A DNA stretch of 64,000 nt from Ensifer sp. USDA 6670 (GCA_000421085.1 ATWE01000002.1:62001-126000), one strand, 5' to 3'; numbered from the stretch's first letter, positions 26,901 to 34,762 are shown. Numbers and translations: made by a program. The notes: generated from the letters alone by a model not told the origin.

Positions 26901-28463
26901 TCCGGCGATTCTCTTGCTGTCGGAGCTGAATCGATTGCCGTCGGTCCGACGACCGTCGTCAACGGCGATAATGGCATCGGTATCGGCAATGGTGCGATCG
27001 TCGATCAGGTGGCGCCTGGCGGCACCGCTATCGGTCAGAACGCACATGTCATGTTGGCCGACGGTATCGCGCTTGGTACGAATTCGACCGCGGCAGGCGT
27101 CCAGTCCGTTGCGCTCGGTGCGGGCGCGACGAGCAACCACATAAACAGCGTCGCGCTTGGTTCACAATCGGTCACCACAGTAGGCGCGCAGACGAACTAT
27201 TCCGGCTTTGGCCTTGCCACGTTGCAGAACTCGGCCGGCGAGGTGTCTCTCGGCTCGGCCGGAGCGGAACGCAAGCTGACCAATGTCGCAGCTGGCTCGG
27301 CCGATACCGACGGAGTGAACGTCAGCCAGCTCAAGGGTCTCGGCACCAACATCACCAATCTGGTCGGCGGCGGCACGACGATCAACCCGGATGGTACGAT
27401 CACCGGGCCGACCTACAATATCCAGGGCGGCAACTATTCAACGATCTATGACGGGTTCACTGCGGTCGATGCGAGCCTCACCAATCTCACCAACCAAATC
27501 AATGGCGGCGGCGGCATCAAATACTTCCACGCCAACTCCACGTTGGCCGACTCCTCCGCAACCGGCAGCGATAGCGTCGCGATCGGCCCAGAGAGCGTAG
27601 CCAGCGGAACCGACAGTCTGGCGGCGGGTCATGGCGCCACAGCTTCCGCACAGGGCTCGGTTGCACTCGGTCAGGGAGCGCAGGCAAACAACGCCAATGA
27701 TGTCGCCCTCGGTTCGGGCTCTGTGACTGAGGCGGCTGTGGGCACCTCCGGCACCACTATCAGAGGCAAACAGTACGATTTCGCAGGCACCACTCCGGTC
27801 GGCACCGTCAGCGTTGGCGCCGAGGGTTCGGAAAGGACCATCACCAACGTCGCGGCCGGGCGCATTTCCGCGGACAGCACCGACGCGATCAATGGCTCCC
27901 AACTTCACGCGACCAATTCAGCAATCGAGGATCTGCAGGACGGCGTCGGGAATATCAACGACAATGCTGTCTTCTACGACCGCAACGCCGACGGCAGCAA
28001 GAAGAACAGCATCACGTTGGTGGGCGGCGATGTCAACGCACCGGTTGTCATCTCCAATGTCGGCAAGGGCGTCAAAGGAACGGATGCAGTCAATGTCGCT
28101 CAACTCGGTGAGAGTGTCACCCAGGCCAAGTCCTACACCGACAACCGTGTGGACTTTGCTATCGAAACGGCCAACACCTACACCGACCAGAAGTTCAACC
28201 AGTTGAATCAACAAATGGGCAGTATCCGCTCGGAAGCCCGAACGGCGGCGGCTATCGGCCTTGCAGCGGCGTCGCTCCGTTACGATGATCGGCCAGGCAA
28301 GCTGAGCGTGGCGATGGGCGGCGGTTACTGGCGCCAAGAAGGTGCGCTTGCCTTCGGCGCCGGCTACACGAGCGAGAACGGTCGCGTTCGTGCCAACCTG
28401 TCAGGTACGGTCGCCGGCGGTGATGTCGGCGTCGGTGCCGGCCTCAGCTTCACTTTGAACTAA
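23949..28463 (+). CDS. Trimeric autotransporter adhesin, YadA-like
   Basis: 1504 residues. Long signal sequence with a basic extended N-region (RRLIAIRRMAHRVLGIRRKG) and cleavage near AHA|QYA at residue 85. The passenger is built of YadA-head 14-mers (xAIGxxAxAxGxxS/A) from about residue 95, interrupted by six neck-type motifs such as ITNVAAGRISDASTDAINGSQL and GTDAVNVAQL, with coiled-coil stalk segments (NQQVTQNTTDI). The last ~95 residues are the YadA membrane anchor (AAAIGLAAASLRYD…VGVGAGLSFTLN). It should form a surface homotrimer binding host or abiotic matrix. Start ATG 23949; overlaps the previous gene. The gene contains near-repeated modules (see repeats). Confidence 0.93.
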   Translation: MTECIQGHTQRMFRFGVPNKRIAGESDDRSLRRRLIAIRRMAHRVLGIRRKGLGLGTLGVGGSLGLVLTGGLGVLAIGLSTPAHAQYAAGGGTASAGNAVAIGNGTQANSANSLALGTSNSATGNASIAIGYSMGVNGLNAIGIGVFAGATGTNALAIGGNAQAVGEGASSIGVNSVAAAGAAAFGLNARADGVNSTAIGYVSRATGLRATALGFGANATAIDAMAQGNSARATDQNAVAIGFQTIASGYNSVYLGSRTVGTGASGQSSIGIGTDVIASQADAIAMGRASQSTGTGATAIGTTSRAWGNQSIALGLGAIAGVQANTALPNSIAIGTNAVSSGGFGVAIGTAANATADAGTAVGNTAVASAQNASAFGSGANATGANALAAGVSANAGGLGSTALGVGAATSGQNAVAVGAAASASALNSIYLGARTFGAGASAQSAIAIGTDVIASQIDAIAMGRESRATATSAVAVGLRSTATSADSVAIGTRANAGGGKAVAIGADNVAYGDGAVSIGDPSFASGTGAFTGGADNIANADGTATATAANMANGAVAIGNSNVAVGQGSVAIGNTSRAGAAGAVAFGDAAVANNADDVALGSGSVTAAAVGTANTVIGGTTYNFAGTAPTSTVSVGAAGAERTITNVAAGRISDASTDAINGSQLYATNQQVTQNTTDITNLGDSITSINDGAGIKYFHANSVLPDSQALGTDSVAVGPNAVANNAGDVAIGLNSQSNATTAVGGATIGGVNYSFAGTTPAGAFSVGSAGAERQIQNVAAGQLSGGSTDAVNGSQLFATNQQVTQNTTDIVNLGDAIGDIGTTINNIAGDTSTTFTDANGDGIRYVRTNDRTLAVSDSSAQGIGSTAVGYDATAVADNSLALGRDSQAIVDGGIALGSGSISDRALAPATGQIAAGPTNFIEYNTTDKTLLGAVSVGTDTAYRQITNVADGANAQDAVTIRQLQGAIASVAATPSMYFHANSTSGDSLAVGAESIAVGPTTVVNGDNGIGIGNGAIVDQVAPGGTAIGQNAHVMLADGIALGTNSTAAGVQSVALGAGATSNHINSVALGSQSVTTVGAQTNYSGFGLATLQNSAGEVSLGSAGAERKLTNVAAGSADTDGVNVSQLKGLGTNITNLVGGGTTINPDGTITGPTYNIQGGNYSTIYDGFTAVDASLTNLTNQINGGGGIKYFHANSTLADSSATGSDSVAIGPESVASGTDSLAAGHGATASAQGSVALGQGAQANNANDVALGSGSVTEAAVGTSGTTIRGKQYDFAGTTPVGTVSVGAEGSERTITNVAAGRISADSTDAINGSQLHATNSAIEDLQDGVGNINDNAVFYDRNADGSKKNSITLVGGDVNAPVVISNVGKGVKGTDAVNVAQLGESVTQAKSYTDNRVDFAIETANTYTDQKFNQLNQQMGSIRSEARTAAAIGLAAASLRYDDRPGKLSVAMGGGYWRQEGALAFGAGYTSENGRVRANLSGTVAGGDVGVGAGLSFTLN
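26031..27600 (+). repeat. Repeated neck/head modules inside the adhesin gene
   Basis: A module beginning with YFHANS and continuing with the D-S-x-A-(L/T)-G-(T/A)-(D/E)-S-(V/I)-A-(V/I)-G-P pattern occurs three times (starting about 26034, 26874 and 27520), each preceded by a neck motif. Earlier in the gene a SIYLG(S/A)RT…IGTDVIASQ module is duplicated (about 24705 and 25230). Such repeats allow length variation by recombination. Confidence 0.65.
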
Positions 28464-28467
28464 CGGC

Positions 28468-29046
28468 ATGATGATCAGGCGCCCGCTCCCAGTCATATTC
28501 AACTTGGTGCTTTGCTTGCTTCTGTCCGGCCAATATGCGGCCGGACAGGAGGCAATTTCTTCCGGATTTCGCATTAGGCCTTCCGATGTGGCGGTACCGC
28601 CGGCGGTACCGCTTGGCCAATATCAGAGGATGATCCGTCCGTTTGAGAACTGGATTTTGATCTGCGACGAGAACCTAAAGGCCCGCCAAAAGGTTTGCAA
28701 CGTCACCCAGACAATCGAAAACCAGGGTGGACAGATGGCATTCAGTTGGTCTCTTGCCGCCACGCCGGAAGGTAAACCCTACATGATCTTGCGCACCGCA
28801 CCGGTTGCCAGGAGCGATGGCTCGATTTCGCTGAAGTTCGAAGACCGCATGGAGCCGGTAGAGGTTCGACTCGATGGTTGCAACGCAGCTGTGTGTATCG
28901 GGATGCTGCCGGTCGGTCCGATCATGCGCGAGCAGATCTCGAAGGACGCCGCACCAACGGTGTCCTATGCGACAAGAGATGGGAGGACCGTCAGCGTGAC
29001 CGCAACTCTCAAAGGCCTTTCCACGGCCGTCAAGGCAATCAATTAA
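28468..29046 (+). CDS. IalB-family (invasion-associated locus B) periplasmic protein
   Basis: 192 residues, signal peptide MMIRRPLPVIFNLVLCLLLSGQYAAG. The family core begins near residue 55: RPFENWILICDENLKARQKVCNVTQTIEN (W-x-x-x-C…C pattern) and ends with VRLDGCNAAVCIGMLPVGP, with two cysteine pairs. IalB-like proteins are exported and were first linked to erythrocyte invasion by Bartonella, but are widespread in alphaproteobacteria. It follows the adhesin stop by four bases and so is in the same operon. A role in adhesin folding or surface display is inferred. Confidence 0.85.
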   Translation: MMIRRPLPVIFNLVLCLLLSGQYAAGQEAISSGFRIRPSDVAVPPAVPLGQYQRMIRPFENWILICDENLKARQKVCNVTQTIENQGGQMAFSWSLAATPEGKPYMILRTAPVARSDGSISLKFEDRMEPVEVRLDGCNAAVCIGMLPVGPIMREQISKDAAPTVSYATRDGRTVSVTATLKGLSTAVKAIN

Positions 29047-29058
29047 CGGGGCATTTTG

Positions 29059-29736
29059 ATGAACCAGCAGTCAATCCACGACCGAATAATGTCTCGAAAG
29101 AGCGGTGATGCTCTTGAGAACCAGATTGATGATCGGATCAAACCGATGCGGAGTTACCTGAGAGGTGCTGTCTTGTCGCTTCTCGGTTTCGTTGTTGTCG
29201 GCGCGGCCGGTTACGTTGTCCTGCGTTACGATGGGATCGGAGATGTCCTGTCGCAGCCGGCGGTAGCCAAAACGAAAGAAGCCAATCCGAGCCCGGCCGA
29301 TACACCCTTTCTCCAGCACGCCAAGCAGGCCGGTTTGCAGGCTTGCTCCAACGTCTTTCCGGGCTTGGGAGCGCTGCTGACCAACGGTTCTCAATATGGC
29401 GTCCAATCGATTTGGAACAACGACAAACCGGATGCACATGCGGTGCAGGCGCTGGTAGGCATGAATTATGCCACAGAACAATATAGCGGTCCTGCCGCGG
29501 GTGTTATAGTCGCTGCGCCGACCGGATCTCTTTGTGAAGGCTCGATGGTACGGGTCGCACCGTTTTCCGCACCATGTTCGGATCTGCCGGCCATGCTTCC
29601 GAAGGGCAGCAAGCTTACCAATAATCTTGCGCAGATCAGCGTCTACGAACTTCCCGATAACAGTGGAAACGCGATGCTCCTGCCGACCGGCGACAGCTGC
29701 GTCGTCATTTCCGTGGCCTCGGCGGCGGCACATTAA
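29059..29736 (+). CDS. Membrane-anchored periplasmic protein of unknown function
   Basis: 225 residues. A basic N-terminal cytoplasmic stretch, one membrane helix (about residues 36-58, LRGAVLSLLGFVVVGAAGYVVL), then a periplasmic domain with four cysteines (QACSNVF, LCEGS, PCSDLP, DSCVV) spaced for disulfides. No family recognised. Lies 12 bases after IalB-1 and 12 before the DUF4189 gene, so it belongs to the adhesin operon. ATG 29059 is preferred to the adjacent TTG. Anchored disulfide-bonded architecture suits an accessory/periplasmic chaperone, but this is speculative. Confidence 0.7.
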   Translation: MNQQSIHDRIMSRKSGDALENQIDDRIKPMRSYLRGAVLSLLGFVVVGAAGYVVLRYDGIGDVLSQPAVAKTKEANPSPADTPFLQHAKQAGLQACSNVFPGLGALLTNGSQYGVQSIWNNDKPDAHAVQALVGMNYATEQYSGPAAGVIVAAPTGSLCEGSMVRVAPFSAPCSDLPAMLPKGSKLTNNLAQISVYELPDNSGNAMLLPTGDSCVVISVASAAAH

Positions 29737-29748
29737 GGAGGTGAAGAG

Positions 29749-30225
29749 ATGAGACTGAGTTTTACCCTCGGCGCGGTCGGCATGCTGCTGCTCTCTGCTG
29801 CGCGGTTAAGCGCGGCAGATCTCTCTGCGACGGAGGCGGATATACCCGTTCCGCCGCAGGAGGAAAAAGCAATCTGGGCGGCAATCGCCTATTCCAAGGG
29901 CGATGAGAAGCACGGGTTTTTTTGGGGTGCCGATAAGCGGCAGGAGGCAATGGACATTGCGCTTGAGCACTGCGAGCGCAACGGCGGTAACGCTTGCGTC
30001 GTGGTAAGCGTGTTCCGCAATCACCGGCATTGGGACGACGATGACAACACGGGCATTCCGTATAACCATTGCGGCGCGCTCGCCGTGGGCGAGGAGACGG
30101 CAGGCCGGCTGACGCAGTGGGGCGCACAGTCGGCGCAGACACGCCGGGAAGCAGAAGACCTTGCATTGCAGGTTTGTGAGCGGAGCGGAGAAAAATGCAA
30201 AATCCGCGAGTGGGTGTGCACATGA
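29749..30225 (+). CDS. DUF4189 domain periplasmic protein
   Basis: 158 residues: signal peptide MRLSFTLGAVGMLLLSAARLSA, then a DUF4189 domain (about residues 42-158) with IWAAIAYSKGD, QEAMDIALEHCERNGGNACVVVSVF, CGALAVGEE, and DLALQVCERSGEKCKIREWVC. The paired AL-x-x-C…C motifs form disulfides. The domain is common in actinobacterial and proteobacterial secreted proteins of unknown role. It has an excellent ribosome site (TAAGGAGGTGA at 29734-29744), stronger than its neighbours, suggesting high translation. Coupled to the next gene by ATGA overlap. Confidence 0.83.
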   Translation: MRLSFTLGAVGMLLLSAARLSAADLSATEADIPVPPQEEKAIWAAIAYSKGDEKHGFFWGADKRQEAMDIALEHCERNGGNACVVVSVFRNHRHWDDDDNTGIPYNHCGALAVGEETAGRLTQWGAQSAQTRREAEDLALQVCERSGEKCKIREWVCT

Positions 30226-30758
30226 AAAACCAGTCCAAGGCGGTGTTCGCCTGCGGGGTATTCATATGCACATTGCTGTCGCCCGCGATGGCACAGCAAC
30301 GGGTAGCGGCCCTTCCGGGTGGAGCATCGTCCCTCCGCGAGGCTTACCAGGATTGGAGTGTGACCTGCTCGGTTCGGGAGAACACCAAGAGCTGTTCGCT
30401 CTCGCAGGACCAGGCGCAGGAGAACGGCCAGAGACTCCTCGCCGTAGAGATGCACAGGCGTGCGGATGGGTCTGCAACCGCAATGCTGCTTCTGCCCTTC
30501 GGAATATTGCTCGATTCAGGCGTGACGCCGCAGATCGACGATCGGACACCGCTATCCGCGGTGCGATTTAGGACCTGCCTGCCCACGGGATGCCTGGCCC
30601 TATTCTCGATCGATCCGCCGACGCTTGAAAATTTGAGAAGAGGTTCGGTCCTGAAACTCAAGGTCACGACCGCCGCGGAGACACAGTTGACGTTCCCGGT
30701 GTCCCTCCGCGGCTTGAATATAGCGCTCGATCGCATGGCTACGCTGAGCGAGGGCTGA
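30222..30758 (+). CDS. Second IalB-family periplasmic protein
   Basis: 178 residues with signal peptide MKNQSKAVFACGVFICTLLSPAMAQ. The IalB core: SSLREAYQDWSVTCSVRENTKSCSLSQ and FRTCLPTGCLALFSI near the C-terminal third, with the same two cysteine pairs as the first IalB-like gene. It diverges strongly from that paralogue, so the two are not a recent duplication. ATG 30222 overlaps the DUF4189 stop; the upstream in-frame start at 30195 would lack a proper signal peptide. Last gene of the adhesin operon. Confidence 0.85.
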   Translation: MKNQSKAVFACGVFICTLLSPAMAQQRVAALPGGASSLREAYQDWSVTCSVRENTKSCSLSQDQAQENGQRLLAVEMHRRADGSATAMLLLPFGILLDSGVTPQIDDRTPLSAVRFRTCLPTGCLALFSIDPPTLENLRRGSVLKLKVTTAAETQLTFPVSLRGLNIALDRMATLSEG

Positions 30759-31250
30759 GGCAAGCCAAGCCGCGAGCAGTACGTGCTCTGGCCAGACCAC
30801 TTTCATGAAAAGGCCTGTAAACCAGATGCCTTTTATCTGTCGTCGGGGAATGAGTGAGGCGACGAAGGGCGGTCGACGATCTTGGGCGCCGGAAGGCAAA
30901 TGGCGATTTCGTTGAAGATGGGCACCTTTGCAGCCATTCGGTTGCAAGTGGATCAACAACAATCTGGTGGCGATCGGTTCCCAAAGCCGCACGCGGTCGT
31001 CGTCAAACGCGCATTGGATGAACGGTCCGCTCGGCCACGATGCCTCGAGATCGGGCGCCGCCGTTTCACAGATGGGCCATGATCCAAATTGCTAAATGCT
31101 CATCCAACGCGCAATGTCATTGTAGCCGCGCCATCCTCTGACGCCACAAAGCGACCGTTACGCATATAAAGCAAGCAAATTGATCGTTGCAATTGACGTG
31201 CGTGACCTTTAGTTGGGGCAAGGAAGAACCTCGCACCGTCAGGCGGGAGA
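30759..31250. other. 492-base gap, no gene recognised
   Basis: Between the adhesin operon and the MHYT-LytTR gene. Reading frames are broken and resemble no family. The last ~80 bases presumably hold the regulator's promoter; GGGAGA precedes its ATG. Confidence 0.4.
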
Positions 31251-32465
31251 ATGTTTGCAGGGCACGACCCCCTCCTGGTCGCACTTTCAGTAGTGGTCGC
31301 CATCCTGGGAGGATATACAGGATTCGGGCTGGCGGCCCGTGTGCGGGGCACCGGCATTGCCGGGCGCAGGACGTTGCTTGCCTGCGCGGCGTTCTTCCTT
31401 GCGGTCGGCGTTTGGACCATGCATTTCGTCGCGATGCTGGCAGCGCCGATCCCCCTCGACGCTACCTATCTCGTACTCCCAACGGTCGTATCCTTTCTGA
31501 TTTGCGCCCTTGTCATGGGGATTTCGCTATTCTTCGTCTCGCTTGGTGAGCCTTCTCATGTGCGGCTCGTCGTCTCGGCGTTGCTGCTCGGCCTCGGCAT
31601 CGCATCGATGCACTATGTCGGCATCCACGGTCTTTCCGGCAGCTTCCATATCGAGCACCAGCGCCCAATGATTGTGGCCTCCGCTGCGATCGCCGTGGGC
31701 GCAGCCTATGGCGGCCTGCGTATCTTTCTGGCCCGGCATGGCGGCATGCGGCTCGCGCTAAGCGCCACGGCGTTTGGTATTGCCGTCTCCGGCATGCATT
31801 TTGTCGCCATGTATGGCATGAGCTTCGTGCCGGGAACGCCATTCCACCACGCGGCGAACGGACTTGCTGTCTCCCGGGAAGCCCTAGCCCTGATCGTATC
31901 GCCTTTGTGCTTTCTGATCATTTTCGGCTTCCTGCTGCTTCTCGTGCCCGAACCAGTGTCGCGCGCCCTGAATTCAGCGCCCGTTGGCCAAGCCGATGGA
32001 TATGCAATCGATGCCCAAGCGGCGTCGCTTGACGGGAGTACTTTGGATCCAGCCGACCCGCAGATAGAGCAGACTCGGCTAGCGCAACGCCTTGATGGTG
32101 CGCGGTCCGGTGTCGCCGCAGTGACGCGGGTGCCGGTCGAGGGCGCCGACGGAACTCGTTTCGTCGAGGTCGGACTGATCCGCAGCATCAAGGCAAATGC
32201 CCACTATACACTCGTTCATGACGGTCGCCGAGAACGCATGTGTCCATGGGCGATCTCGCAAGCGGAAGCGCGGCTGGATCCCGCCACGTTTATGCGCGTC
32301 CACCGTAGCCATATCGTATCCATCCCCCTCGTCTCGTTGATTCGCAAGGAAGGCGATGGTGCCGTCGTCGAGCTGGACGGAGAGGTGCCGCATCTGGTTC
32401 CAGTAAGCCGCGCCAAAATTGCCGAACTCAGGGCACGTCTGGGGCTGGCCAGGCGCGGCGTCTGA
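31251..32465 (+). CDS. MHYT-LytTR membrane-bound transcriptional regulator
   Basis: 404 residues. N-terminal MHYT sensor with three signature motifs, WTMHFVAM (about 60), ASMHYVGIHG (about 122) and SGMHFVAMYG (about 186), within six or seven membrane helices; these histidines and methionines are thought to bind copper or sense gases such as CO, O2 or NO. A linker (about 245-290) leads to a C-terminal LytTR DNA-binding domain (RSIKANAHYTLVHDG…FMRVHRSHIVSI). The same architecture is found in CoxC/CoxH of Oligotropha CO-dehydrogenase clusters. ATG 31251 with GGGAGA upstream. No cox genes nearby. Confidence 0.88.
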   Translation: MFAGHDPLLVALSVVVAILGGYTGFGLAARVRGTGIAGRRTLLACAAFFLAVGVWTMHFVAMLAAPIPLDATYLVLPTVVSFLICALVMGISLFFVSLGEPSHVRLVVSALLLGLGIASMHYVGIHGLSGSFHIEHQRPMIVASAAIAVGAAYGGLRIFLARHGGMRLALSATAFGIAVSGMHFVAMYGMSFVPGTPFHHAANGLAVSREALALIVSPLCFLIIFGFLLLLVPEPVSRALNSAPVGQADGYAIDAQAASLDGSTLDPADPQIEQTRLAQRLDGARSGVAAVTRVPVEGADGTRFVEVGLIRSIKANAHYTLVHDGRRERMCPWAISQAEARLDPATFMRVHRSHIVSIPLVSLIRKEGDGAVVELDGEVPHLVPVSRAKIAELRARLGLARRGV

Positions 32466-32760
32466 TTTCAAATTCCAGCAAATAGGTCATATTCACTGAC
32501 GGAATTCGTGCAACTTAGACGGCGTTCGGTGCGATTTCCCACGCTTCGTGCCGTGGCTTGCCCCACCGTCTTGCGAGTATTGGCTGTCAAGAACAGCTTG
32601 CCGCCACGATTTCCTGAGAGCTGATCACAAGGATTCGTTCCGGGAACATAGTGGGTAAAATATGCACCGTAATGCCTCACGAGTCGTGGGCTGGTACCGC
32701 ACGCAACGTCTAGGTACCCGAAGCGGTCTCGCTGCAGGTCCTTCGTATCGTGAGGATTGC

Positions 32761-33312
32761 ATGCTTGATCTCGATTTGCTCGATGAGCGGCACGTGTCAA
32801 TTGTTCAGGAAGCAATTGCCGAAGATCGTATCGGCTTCATCGTTCAAAGCATACACACCGTCGATGATCCGGGGAATGTCCTCTATAACGAGTGCTTGCC
32901 TCGTCTGACCGACCAGGACGGGATAGAGCATGCCGACGCCTTGTTTGTTCCCGCACTGGAGGCACTGGGAGCAGCGCCGGTCCTGGACCGGCATATGATC
33001 AAGCTCGTCCTGAATGCACTTGAATCAGATCCTGGGTCGGTTCTGGGATATAGTCTCTCGGGCGACAATGTTTCTGATGCTGCGAATTGGGCTCCGATTC
33101 GCGATCAGATTGCCGCTAGATCTCAATTGGCCCCCAGGCTTGTCCTTATGTTTACCGCAATTCGGCCCGTCGCAGACACTGCCCTGGTGGTTGCGTTGCT
33201 TGCAGAGGCAAGAGATTTGGGATGCCGGATTGCGATTGACGACCACCTGTTGCGGACGGCATTCATCTGCGCACCGACGTCCAAACATCGGTGTTCGACC
33301 ACAATCATGTGA
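32761..33312 (+). pseudogene. Truncated EAL-like domain protein
   Basis: The frame from ATG 32761 gives 183 residues. The first ~160 follow the N-terminal half of a diguanylate-phosphodiesterase EAL domain: IAEDRIGFIVQSIH…LYNECLPRL, DRHMIKLVLNAL, LGYSLSGDNVSDAANWAPI and PRLVLMFTAIRP. The canonical EAL glutamate region reads YNECL, so activity is doubtful, and the C-terminal catalytic half is absent. Similarity stops near 33250, just before a remnant of the sugar isomerase gene, so it has been cut by recombination. Confidence 0.65.
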
Positions 33313-33344
33313 GAATGGGTGCATCGCGAAGGAAGCACATTTCA

Positions 33345-33476
33345 GCGATTGAAGCCGGCTGGAACTGCGTGACGGGAGACGATCCGGCGGCATTTCTGGC
33401 GGATGCGGCGGCGTTGAGAAAAATCCTGAAGGTGGAGTTTCCGCCAGGCGCCTCTGCTATTGCAGACGGAGAATGA
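33345..33476 (+). pseudogene. Remnant duplicate of the sugar-isomerase 3' end
   Basis: The last ~40 codons (GDDPAAFLADAAALRKILK, then VEFPPGASAIADGE) match the C-terminus of the isomerase at 20507-21316 nearly residue for residue (GDDPAAFLADANALRQILK, then LELPPGATTIADGK), and the DNA is clearly homologous over about 115 bases, including the TGAC after the stop. The rest of the gene is missing. It shows that a segment of a related operon was recombined here. Confidence 0.85.
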
Positions 33477-33497
33477 CTGCTTTCTTGCTCTTTGGCA

Positions 33498-34109
33498 TCA
33501 GCGCCGCCACCACCACTGCCTTTTTCTATGTCGCTGGCCGCGAGGAGGAAAAATGACCTTCCGCACTGGGTCAACCTCATCACTCCACACCAGTTCGAAC
33601 CCAATGCCGCAAAGTTCCATGTCGTTGATTTGTTCAACGAAACCGGCTTGCATATACAGGTTCGAAGCGCGGTAGGGCAGCTTGAAAATGAGGGAATTCC
33701 CAATAACTTCCTCGTGAAACACATAACGCTCGATGTTTAGTATATCGCCGTCGTCGAAGCGTATTATTTCCGACCGATCTTCATCTAGCGCGTCCAAGAC
33801 AGTCGTTGCGTTGAATAGCTCCAATCCATTACCGCCCTTCAGGGGCAAGAACTCGCCGTATGGCCTCATTATGTCGCGCAGGCCTTCGGCAGCGTCGGAG
33901 CGAAGAATGAGGACATGCGACCCATACCAGGGAAAATCAGAGTATCCCCGCGGAGTACCGTCGTCATTCTCGGTGAGGAGGTCCATGCGGATAGGCACCC
34001 AGTGACGTCGGCACTGTCCGCGAAGGTCCGATAGTACGTGATTATCCTTGAGAACCTTTGGGAGGGCCCATTCCTGCCCGTCGGCGAGGATTAACTCATA
34101 AATTCTCAT
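33498..34109 (-). CDS. Orphan Imm11-family immunity protein (DUF1629)
   Basis: 203 residues. The core matches the Imm11 (DUF1629) immunity family: YSDFPWYGSHVLILRSDAAEGLRDIM, YGEFLPLK, DALDEDRSEIIRFDDGDIL, VFHEEVIGNSLIFKLP and GFELVW. Imm11 proteins neutralise polymorphic toxins delivered by type V, VI or contact-dependent systems. The start ATG 34109 lies 15 bases behind the NrsF gene end. No toxin gene is adjacent, so this is an orphan immunity gene. The tail (RGQRHRKRQWWWRR) does not look like the family and may reflect read-through at a junction. Confidence 0.78.
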   Translation of the reverse strand: MRIYELILADGQEWALPKVLKDNHVLSDLRGQCRRHWVPIRMDLLTENDDGTPRGYSDFPWYGSHVLILRSDAAEGLRDIMRPYGEFLPLKGGNGLELFNATTVLDALDEDRSEIIRFDDGDILNIERYVFHEEVIGNSLIFKLPYRASNLYMQAGFVEQINDMELCGIGFELVWSDEVDPVRKVIFPPRGQRHRKRQWWWRR

Positions 34110-34123
34110 GATGTCACCGCTAC

Positions 34124-34762
34124 TCACCAGTCAATGATGCGGCGGGCGGCAAGTGCCCCTGCAACGGCCAGAATTGCCACCGCCATCGTGTACCAGGTTG
34201 CGACGAAAAGCGGGGAGTCGTCCGTGCAATGCGAGGCATAGAAGGCCGCCGCAATGCCGCCGGCGGCCAATCCGGCAGCTGCACCCGAAAGCGCGGGATG
34301 GGAAGAAGCCCCATGGCGCAGCGCAAGCAGCAGCAGAGCGAGGGGTCCGATGCCGATCAGCGGGATGAAGGTCAGGCACACGAGACTGTTCGTTCCGACG
34401 AGCCTCGCGGACCATGTGCTCGTCGGCACGGCAATGAGCTCGGCGAGGACCGCCATCGCCATCAGCACCGGAGCGACGATCAGAGGAGTCAGCAAGTCGC
34501 GCGGGTGGGTTTCCGGCCGCGACAGCGCGCGCAGTGCACTGAGGGAACTCAGGGTAAGCACGCATGCCACCACAATCTTGAATGGGAAGCGCAGCGTCTG
34601 CATTGCGCTTGCAATATCCGGCCTGGGCCCGAGGAGGACGAAGAAGACGCCAGCAGCGACGGCGATGGCCACGACAGCGGCACCCGTCCAGACGACAGTC
34701 ATCGGCCTACCGCTTCGCTGGTTGTCCGCAGCCAGGGCCTTGATGAGTTCCTGTGTTTCCAT
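34124..34762 (-). CDS. nrsF: NrsF anti-sigma factor (DUF1109)
   Basis: 212 residues, about six membrane helices. Family NrsF/DUF1109: inner-membrane proteins that hold a cognate ECF sigma factor. Two cysteines at residues 129 (TNSLVCLTF) and 179 (FYASHCTDD), 50 residues apart, correspond in context and spacing to the metal-sensing pair known in Caulobacter NrsF; a third is at 67. Starts at ATG 34762, overlapping the sigma-factor stop (TGATG), so synthesis is coupled. It probably releases the sigma factor when metal ions modify the cysteines. Confidence 0.9.
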   Translation of the reverse strand: METQELIKALAADNQRSGRPMTVVWTGAAVVAIAVAAGVFFVLLGPRPDIASAMQTLRFPFKIVVACVLTLSSLSALRALSRPETHPRDLLTPLIVAPVLMAMAVLAELIAVPTSTWSARLVGTNSLVCLTFIPLIGIGPLALLLLALRHGASSHPALSGAAAGLAAGGIAAAFYASHCTDDSPLFVATWYTMAVAILAVAGALAARRIIDW

